A stretch of 64,000 bases of DNA from Spongilla lacustris. Taxonomy: Eukaryota > Porifera > Demospongiae > Spongillida > Spongillidae. Made by a program: the position numbers and the translations under genes. Location: contig OX442425.1 in NCBI GenBank assembly GCA_949361645.1, positions 1,788,000 through 1,851,999 on the forward strand, given 5' to 3'. Positions 57,360-64,000 of this stretch are shown piece by piece; position 1 is the first letter of the stretch; the number at the start of each line of letters is the position of its first letter. The notes below the pieces were generated by a model. The model saw nothing but the letters and a program-made list of their open reading frames with translations, was not told the DNA's origin and searched no databases.

Positions 57360-58270
57360 CAATCACCACAATAGGGTGAAGCATTCATCGTGGCTTCTCT
57401 GAGCCTAGGGTGACTCAAACTGATGTCAGAAACTGGACATGCTTCAACCTACAAAAGGAGAATGTATTGTAAGCTAATGCTATTTACTATGCAACTCAAT
57501 TACCTTCTTAGAATATGCCTGGTTCCACAAGCATGGTTGTGGCAATTCCAAGCCTGATGCAAGCTTCTGCCTTAAAAAGTATGGCAGCTACGTGTGAACA
57601 AACCTCACCAAGTCTGTAATGTAAACCTTATGCATCCAGCTGTACACATAACACATAGCACTTACCCTGCCATGCAGGAACAATGTCCAGTAATGATGGT
57701 GCCTGTTTTCTTGTTCACTCCAATCCAGGCCTCATGTGGTTTGTCGTTTATCCGCTGTGATGGTGTTACTTTTGCCATGAGGATACAATTTTCATTACCA
57801 ATGTCACGATAATAGACTGTTCGTACCCAACCACTGAAATGGAAGTGGTGAAAATGTAACATATTATTTTTAGTATNNNNNNNNNNNNNNNNNNNNNNNN
57901 NNNNNNNNNNNNNNNNNNNNNNNNNNNNNNNNNNNNNNNNNNNNNNNNNNNNNNNNNNNNNNNNNNNNNNNNNNNNNNNNNNNNNNNNNNNNNNNNNNNN
58001 NNNNNNNNNNNNNNNNNNNNNNNNNNNNNNNNNNNNNNNNNNNNNNNNNNNNNNNNNNNNNNNNNNNNNNNNNNNNCTGGTACTGAAATGCACCTTGAAA
58101 AGACATGTAATTATAAGCAGCTGGATGCACAACTTACTTTGTCTTTGGTTGCTTTGAAATTGCATTTTTAAATGTGAACTCATATACGTAGGGTCTTTAT
58201 ACATACCTTTAAAATACTGATTCAATAGCCCTTCATCCATATGAAGAGGACATTGCTTCATGTAATCCAA
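57360..58270 (-). pseudogene. Inverted second copy of the SWIM gene, around an N gap
   Basis: Minus-strand pieces: 58270-58210 (YMKQCPLHMDEGLLNQYFK, GTATGT donor), 58190-58090 (GMYKDPTYMSSHLKMQFQSN), then after the gap 57845-57670 (GWVRTVYYRDIGNENCILMA ... CSCMAG), 57610-57540 (LGEVCSHVAAILFKAEACIR) and about 57448-57380 (VEACPVSDISLSHPRL). It retains more of the SWIM region than the plus-strand copy. The stretch 57595-57860 is an almost exact inverted repeat of 56530-56800. The assembler placed the gap between these copies. Confidence 0.65.
57877..58076. other. Assembly gap, 200 N
   Basis: Exactly 200 unknown bases, a conventional placeholder size, between exons of the inverted SWIM copy. 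Confidence 0.99.
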
Positions 58271-58559
58271 TACATATACATCCCCTGATACATCAATCAG
58301 AATAGTGCATGGTGTAATGAACCTTCTGAGGTATTCAAACTAAAAATGGCATTGGGTAGCTGTGTGATGAATTAAGTACTTCACTAATACTTACAGTCAG
58401 TTGTACATGTAGGTCTGGATTGCTGTTCAAAGCTCCAGATATGGTTTACATCATATTACACATAAACAAAACAATACATATGAAACTAACTAAAACAAGT
58501 TTGGTCTCACTGCTTGGTTCAACTCATATTGTTGGAGTGGGTACCACAGCAGGGTCAGC

Positions 58560-58870
58560 TGCCCTCTCAGTAGAAGGAAAGAAGCACGCCAACAATGATA
58601 AAATGTGCACAGAGTTCAACTGGGTATGTGTCTCAATGGCTGTGGAGGTATGCATCCCAATGGATGTGGAGGTATATGGAGCTTGGGGTACGGAGGCTCA
58701 ACACACCTTTTCGCGTTTGGCCATGCACAAGACTTGCTGTAGATTGGAAGTACTATCCAGCATATATACTAGAATAAACTTGACACTGGTCAGAGCCAAT
58801 GCAAGGGCCCTGCTAAGCAGAGTTAGCCTAGGTGTGACCGTTTTTATGCTAAGTCACCAACGTTACACTC
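58560..58870 (+). pseudogene. Non-LTR element C-terminal domain fragment, second copy
   Basis: Reads LSVEGKKHANNDKMCTEFNW, then VEVYGAWGTEAQHTFSRLA, then INLTLVRANARALLSR. It is a sister of 27840-28075 and extends the domain to the RANARA..SR end. It includes a duplicated VAVEVCIPMDVEV segment, likely a small tandem duplication. Confidence 0.5.
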
Positions 58871-60050
58871 TTGATGGAATCAGCCATTGCAACTGAGTGC
58901 TTAAAAATCCACAGTTGAGGAACCAGTGGATTGGAACATTTGTTACTTTCCCTTATGTGCCTTGCCCCTCCCCCCTCCCCCCCCCCCCCCCCCCCCAGTG
59001 GCATAAGAAAGGGAGGGTGGAGGTGGCTATTGTTTACCTCTCCCCTTTCCAAAATATTTGATATAGGGGGTGGGGCTATTGCCCCATTCACACTAGACTT
59101 GGAAGTGGTGATGGTAGGTGTAGTGAATATTCTGGGTAGGTGTAGGTATACAGTTGTGTGGTGGCATGGGTGGTTGGAACCTTGGTACAGTGATGATGGT
59201 GGGTGGAGGGATAAGTACTGGAAGGGTACAAATTGTGATAGTGAAAAAAAATTGAAAACTTAAGTGGCGTATAACGCTGCAGTAGTCTAGTAAGGTTACT
59301 ATCCCATATTTATTGGCTTTCCTTCTGCCCCCTCCCCCCCCCCCCCCCCCCCCCCCCCCCCCAGCCTACGTTTTTGTATTTGGCCAACATGAGGGGACCC
59401 CCTGCCGTAGTAATATTTCAAGGGGCTACAGCCCCCCTCCCCCTCCCCTCAGGCTAAATGAAGCTGTATGCCTATGGTATGATGTGTGCTTGTGTCTGTG
59501 CTTGTGCCTCTGTGATGTGTGCTTGTTGTGTGATGTGTGCTGGTGTGAGTGACTGTGTACAACTTTATATTGTCAAGTGCTTTGTCATTCTTCAGGTTGG
59601 AGCTGAACATGTGTATAGATGAAGAATCCTCACAAACTAAAACTGCTTATTTCTGCATTCTTGTACAGGTGCGTAAAATGAATCAATTTCATGGCTTATA
59701 TGTGTACTGGACTATTCACATGCATGCATGGCACCAACAACATGCTATTAATGGTATTAGATGTACATGAACCTAGCCAGGGCAAATAACTGTTAGCTTG
59801 CCCATGTTGGGGCAAAGCTCCTTTTCAGGTCAGAACTTTAGGTATCCCTTGTGATCCTCTTGATGGAAGGGTGTGGAGAGGGGAAGGAGGGACCCAGAGA
59901 CTGACTCACAAAGTCTACATGGATACTGTGCTATTCAGGGGGAGTATCTGAATATTTTATGCAGACCTTGGATCTTCTGTACAATACACTATTGGTACGA
60001 TGCTCAATAGCTGAGATTTGAAGAATCCTATGGCTATCTCAATCCCTCTA
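58871..60050. other. No gene; two poly-C tracts
   Basis: C runs at about 58978-58997 and 59337-59362 resemble MITE-edge homopolymers. Short GTGTGCTTGTG simple repeats lie near 59485-59545. No supported coding sequence. Confidence 0.45.
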
Positions 60051-60054
60051 CATT

Positions 60055-60133
<79 letters not shown>
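60055..60133. repeat. (CA)n microsatellite
   Basis: About 39 uninterrupted CA dinucleotides. Confidence 0.97.
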
Positions 60134-60135
<2 letters not shown>

Positions 60136-62200
60136 ATCATATTCATGCTTTCAGTAACCTCAAGGTCAGACCTTACAATGCAGGCAGCTGCAAACCTTAT
60201 GTCCAGACATGTCAACAAGCCATAAATGGAAGATATCTGGATTCATATAAGCACATTAATCAGAAATGGTTTCTATTCTGAACTGGAATCAGACTTTAAC
60301 CTTTTACATTTTTCTGACAAAATGGAAGCTCGAACAATAAAACGCACATACATAAATGTGTATTATCTTACCACTTTGATGTAATAAGCAAAAACTGTGT
60401 GTGCTCCACCCCCACCCCTTTTCTTCCCCTTCATCCTTATACCTGACCAAGCTCAATCCATGTATGTATGCACACACTACTAGTGTTAATTGGTCAGAAC
60501 AGTAAAAAAATAGTAATAACAATGCTGGATGCACATAACACCATGCTTATTGAAGAAACGTAAGGAATGATATTTCTTATTTATTTTTGCACATGGGTTT
60601 GACAGGGAATATAGAAATGCATGGAAGGAATAATCTAGTCAATGCCACAATCCTGAGCTGTAAATGCTTTGACATTGTAAGGATTGAGGGGATTTTATGT
60701 ACCATTGTATTGGAATGATTAACAGCATATCAGCAAAACTGAGCAAAAGGCCAGGTACGATATCAATACATTTAATAACTTTGAAGTCAAAAACATTGCA
60801 ATAGTATATGTGAATCAAGTAGTAATATGACTGACCCTATGAAATACAGTTACAGTAGGCCAGGTTCACTATAACAAAATGCTAAAGATACCTGTTTTGA
60901 CAGATTTATAACGAGTTACATCATGATCTTTTGAAACAAACTATACATTATGTTTAGTACTCATATATCCTACATCTTACATGCATGCTATGCGAAAGGA
61001 TGTCAATGAAGTATTCATATATAATTATACATGTATTATGATATTGCACAGCGGACTAGTACATGGGAACGTAAAGAAATCAGTACTCAGGATTAATATA
61101 ATTAATACTTAGAATCTCGGTACATGCAACGCATCCATATAATTATGCGCGCGACTAGGATATATGGATCCAATTGTACTCTTCAATATACATATGCATG
61201 TTACATGTATAGTAATAAATCCGAACCCCGATCATATTTAATATACAGTCCCAAGGAAATACGTTCAGTTATGCTATATGTAGGTAGACGTCTAGTAGAT
61301 TGCAACCTGAGCCCGATTCATGTAGTGAGGCTAAAAAGAGATTTCCAGTAACCAAAGTATAAATTTGAACGTGCTTGTATCTTGCAATTGCTTTAAATTT
61401 TAATTATTTACAAGTAGCTTCAAGTAGCTTTGATATTGATATTAGTATAGCTTAGTTTGAACGTGGTGGGATTGGTCACTACGTTTATCAAGTTTGTTAG
61501 ATTAGTGCTTAGCCCAGGTTCTGATTATACCGCATCTCGAGTGTAAGTACTTATACTGGATGGGATACTATTATTTAATTTTGACTTTGTATTCTGACTG
61601 AGCATAGTCACTTATATACTGTAGTGTAATATTGTACATGTATATCCGACTATCTTCAGTTTTTTACGCATGCGCACACACGCCATGCACGTGATGGTAA
61701 ATATTGTTCGTTTTAAGTCACCAAAGAATCTGAACGATGTTCAGGGTCCGGTGACCCAATTAAACACTACCCCTTCCAACGTTTGTCAAGGAGACGCCAT
61801 TTCAATACGAAGATCTGAAACTGCTTCATACTGAGATACGACTGATCACTTGCCGGGTGAGATTAGAATTGCCCATACCTCTACTTCTCAGCTACAGCAC
61901 TCAGTTTATACTATAGGTTGAACGAAAGCGTTTTTGCCAGTGAAATCTTATTTCGCTCTTGAAAAACAAAAAGCAGCCCGTGCAGCTGGAGTCATTTGGA
62001 AACCATGCACCGATACAGCCAATGGTGTAACTAGGCCCCAGAAGAAGACCGCCATTCCCAATGGACAGAGCTAGGTCAGTGAACCCTGCCGTACATTCGT
62101 TTGTAACATTGTACTTCAGACAAGAAAAAACAGAACGATAATTGAAGACAGCTGAGAAGTCGTGTAAGTTAAATTTGCTTTTGTGCATTTAGTATACTGT
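60134..62200. other. No recognised feature
   Basis: AT-rich. A minus-strand frame at 61901-62188 has scattered cysteines (NECTAGFTDLALSIGNGG) but no family I recognise. I cannot support it as a gene, although it could be a receptor-like exon. Confidence 0.4.
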
Positions 62201-62205
62201 TAACA

Positions 62206-62247
62206 ATGAGTGTGGTTGGTAGAAGACATCCCACCGAAATTGTTAGA
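62206..62247 (+). CDS. Possible first coding exon
   Basis: ATG reads MSVVGRRHPTEIVR and meets a good GTAAGT donor at 62248-62253. It is too short to identify and no following exon was located, so confidence is low. Confidence 0.2.
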
Positions 62248-62835
62248 GGTAAGTTATATTGAAACTTATAACATAATTCATAACTCTCCTGTGCGTGACC
62301 TCTTGTTTAGTAGTCGATTAATGACATGCAGCTTGCAAAAACAAGAAACAAGGCTACAGAATATTTGGTCACAACATGCAGCAACTCGTAAGTTTGTGTT
62401 ATACCATAGGTTGTCATCTATTCTGAATCACAGCAGCTTTCGGAACGACTCTCAAACAACACCGCATAATCCGCGCGCCTGGCAAAATCTTGTAAGAGGC
62501 GCACTCCACACGTTAGCAGCTCATTGGAAACGTCTACTGCGCCATATCTTTGGTCTTGCTAGTCGCTGCCTACTTCGGATCGGATTCTCCAATGAAGTCC
62601 GAACATTTGACATTTATTTTTTTTTTTTCAAGTTCATTTTGTTGATGATAATTTTAAATATGCAACAAAATCCTGGTGAAAGCGAGTCGAGTGAACGTAA
62701 ACAGCGGCATGCATGCGTTTACTGATGCAAGTGTCCGGGCAAATGCAGTGTACATGAGCATCAGCGGAATAGAGAAAGCGGTTTGTGTTCATGCAATGTC
62801 CGGATAAGTACGATCTACCAATAATTACAACTGAT

Positions 62836-62882
62836 ATTCATCTTGTGGTTTCTATGCTCGCACAAGAAACCACAAGATGAAT
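62836..62882. repeat. Perfect 18-bp-arm hairpin
   Basis: ATTCATCTTGTGGTTTCT and its exact complement flank an 11-nt loop. The hairpin stands at the left edge of a cluster of GTTATACA words (62888-63090). Confidence 0.8.
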
Positions 62883-62887
62883 GCTAA

Positions 62888-63095
62888 TGTTATACACATG
62901 TTACTCTTGTTATACACTGACGAATACGCACCATACTATAGTTATACACACTGTTATACTGATGTGTATTCTAGTGATATACAATTTGCAGCGTATATAG
63001 TATCCATGCACCCTGCGTGTTTAACTTGCGTACACGAGTGTATTGCGCGTGTATAACCAAAAAAATACATGCGTTATACAGTACTGTATAACTTC
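62888..63095. repeat. GTTATACA word cluster
   Basis: GTTATACAC/TGTATAAC words recur about eight times in both orientations over 200 bp, without fixed spacing. It resembles the other word arrays beside element ends. Confidence 0.55.
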
Positions 63096-63159
63096 GATTT
63101 TCCACAGTGAGTGTTTGGTTGAACTTTTATGGTAAACGTGGAGGGGGGCTAGTTGCATG

Positions 63160-63305
63160 GGTGTAGCCCGACGGTACCTTCGCATATTGGCGGAAGGTCG
63201 GGTATACCTGGATTTGTACCCATGCATGCATCTAATAGCGTATGTGGGCTGTAAGCCCACATACAGATGGGTAGATACCCAATACGCGAAGGTCGGGCTA
63301 CGACC
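63160..63305. repeat. Inverted repeat TGTAGCCCGAC...CTTCGC
   Basis: GTAGCCCGACGGTACCTTCGC at 63165 pairs with GCGAAGGTCGGGCTAC near 63290. The middle holds a second hairpin (GTATGTGGGCTGTAAGCCCACATAC). It is probably a small foldback element. Confidence 0.65.
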
Positions 63306-63319
63306 AACTAGGGGGGGGG

Positions 63320-63520
63320 ACAGCTGTGCCTAGGAAAAAATGTCCGGCATGGGGGGACAATAATGCCTAGAGGGGGCATTAATTCCTAGGCACTATCACG
63401 CGAAAATTGGTCCGGGCGAAAAGTGGTCCGGGCGGACCATTTTTGGCTGCCAAAATTGGTCCGACCCCGGACCACTTTTGGTTGCCAAAAATGGTCCGGG
63501 TTGCCAAAAGTGGTCCGGGT
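63320..63520. repeat. CCTAGGCA end motif and TGGTCCGGG word array
   Basis: 63320-63395 is an inverted copy of the CCTAGGCACAGC / CCGGACATTTTT region at 55930-55965. It is followed at 63405-63520 by at least eight TGGTCCGGG/CCGGACCA words with AAAATGGTCC and AAAAGTGGTCC variants. Confidence 0.7.
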
Positions 63521-64000
63521 ATATCAGCGTGCAGGAAACCGTTCCTTGCCTTCAGGCGTTTGTGCAGGACCCATTTCTATATGCAGCCGCATAAGTGTAT
63601 ACATACTCATACCGGTATATACATATACTCATACCGGTATATGCATGGCAAATATGCTGTACTGCTGATAATACATGCAGGTTCCAGCGATATGGTAAAG
63701 ATATTAAAAGAAACACATGCAACAGCATCCACTAGACATATAGCTATAGGGCTCATGCAAATCAGAGGATAAAGTTAAATTATATAGACTCCATGCATGT
63801 GCTTATATCCTATATAGGAACAGCTCTTAGCACTACTCTATTCATTAAACCTTCTACACCTATGGAGGTCTGACCTGGTGCTTGTTCATTGCCAGAGAAG
63901 ATGAGGATGAATTCAATGCTAGCCATGGTATAACATGCATCACCTGTGGCTCTTATGATGCATAACATTATAAGACAAAATGATTTATTTTCAGCAAGGT
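63521..64000. other. No recognised feature
   Basis: A short ATACATATACTCATACCGGT direct repeat at about 63600-63640; nothing else supported to the window end. Confidence 0.4.

Noticed and set aside
62210..62725. 171-aa plus-strand frame near the end of the window
   Set aside because: No recognisable domain, no codon bias, and it crosses a good GTAAGT donor at 62248. Only the short upstream exon was kept, at low confidence.
1..64000. tRNA and rRNA genes
   Set aside because: I looked for B-box and acceptor-stem patterns and conserved rRNA words. Apart from the weak SINE-like head at 28710 and B-box-like words in TIRs, none forms a credible gene.

Overview
The window is eukaryotic and TE-rich. 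Real coding sequence sits in short exons with GT/AG introns, and there are no operons or bacterial gene packing. Receptor fragments, SWIM, Ginger-like and RAG1-N-like modules, very long G/C homopolymers and ubiquitous palindromic TACATGTA words suggest an early-branching marine animal. A demosponge is my best guess. This is inference from content, not from a marker gene.

Host genes. The clearest is a metabotropic GABA-B receptor-like (class C GPCR) family with three copies. Copy A (6.2-7.3 kb, +) keeps only TM3 to the C-terminal coiled coil. Copy B (24.3-26.7 kb, +) keeps part of the ligand domain, the 7TM domain and the tail. Copy C (minus strand, 16 exons) is nearly full length: exon 1 with signal peptide is at 55.1-55.4 kb and exons 2-16 are at 30.2-33.8 kb. 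All three carry lesions. A single-exon coiled-coil gene with a C-terminal Rx4H motif (12.7-13.5 kb, -) is the only long, apparently intact open gene.

Mobile DNA, left to right: a RAG1-N-terminal-like zinc/RING module followed by a 22-bp minisatellite (1.1-2.3 kb); a degenerate hAT element with perfect 8-bp target duplication (3.1-5.1 kb); a Ginger-like integrase/Ulp1/PHD element (7.5-9.7 kb); hAT- and piggyBac-like MITEs (9.8-12.7 kb); several foldback (whole-element palindrome) MITEs (11.8-18.4 kb); a 1.8-kb and a 3.0-kb TIR element (16.0-17.9 and 19.6-22.6 kb); non-LTR RT debris (27-28.7 kb); a second Ulp1/PHD relic and an alkyladenine-glycosylase-like relic (34.3-35.2 kb); and SWIM/YqaJ-type and DDE_Tnp_4-type fragments around a 200-N gap (56-58.3 kb).

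The most striking object is at 39748-55007. It is a ~15.3-kb element bounded by ~575-bp TIRs that each run up to a transposase ATG, with diverged transposase copies pointing inward in both arms. Two minisatellites appear in mirror order around a palindromic centre near 44515. The right arm also holds a ~3.5-kb, 24-bp satellite. It is effectively a giant foldback element, lying in intron 1 of receptor copy C beside two ~0.8-kb foldback MITEs with related ends. Several other elements share a second theme: TIRs followed by short arrays of a word that differs from element to element.
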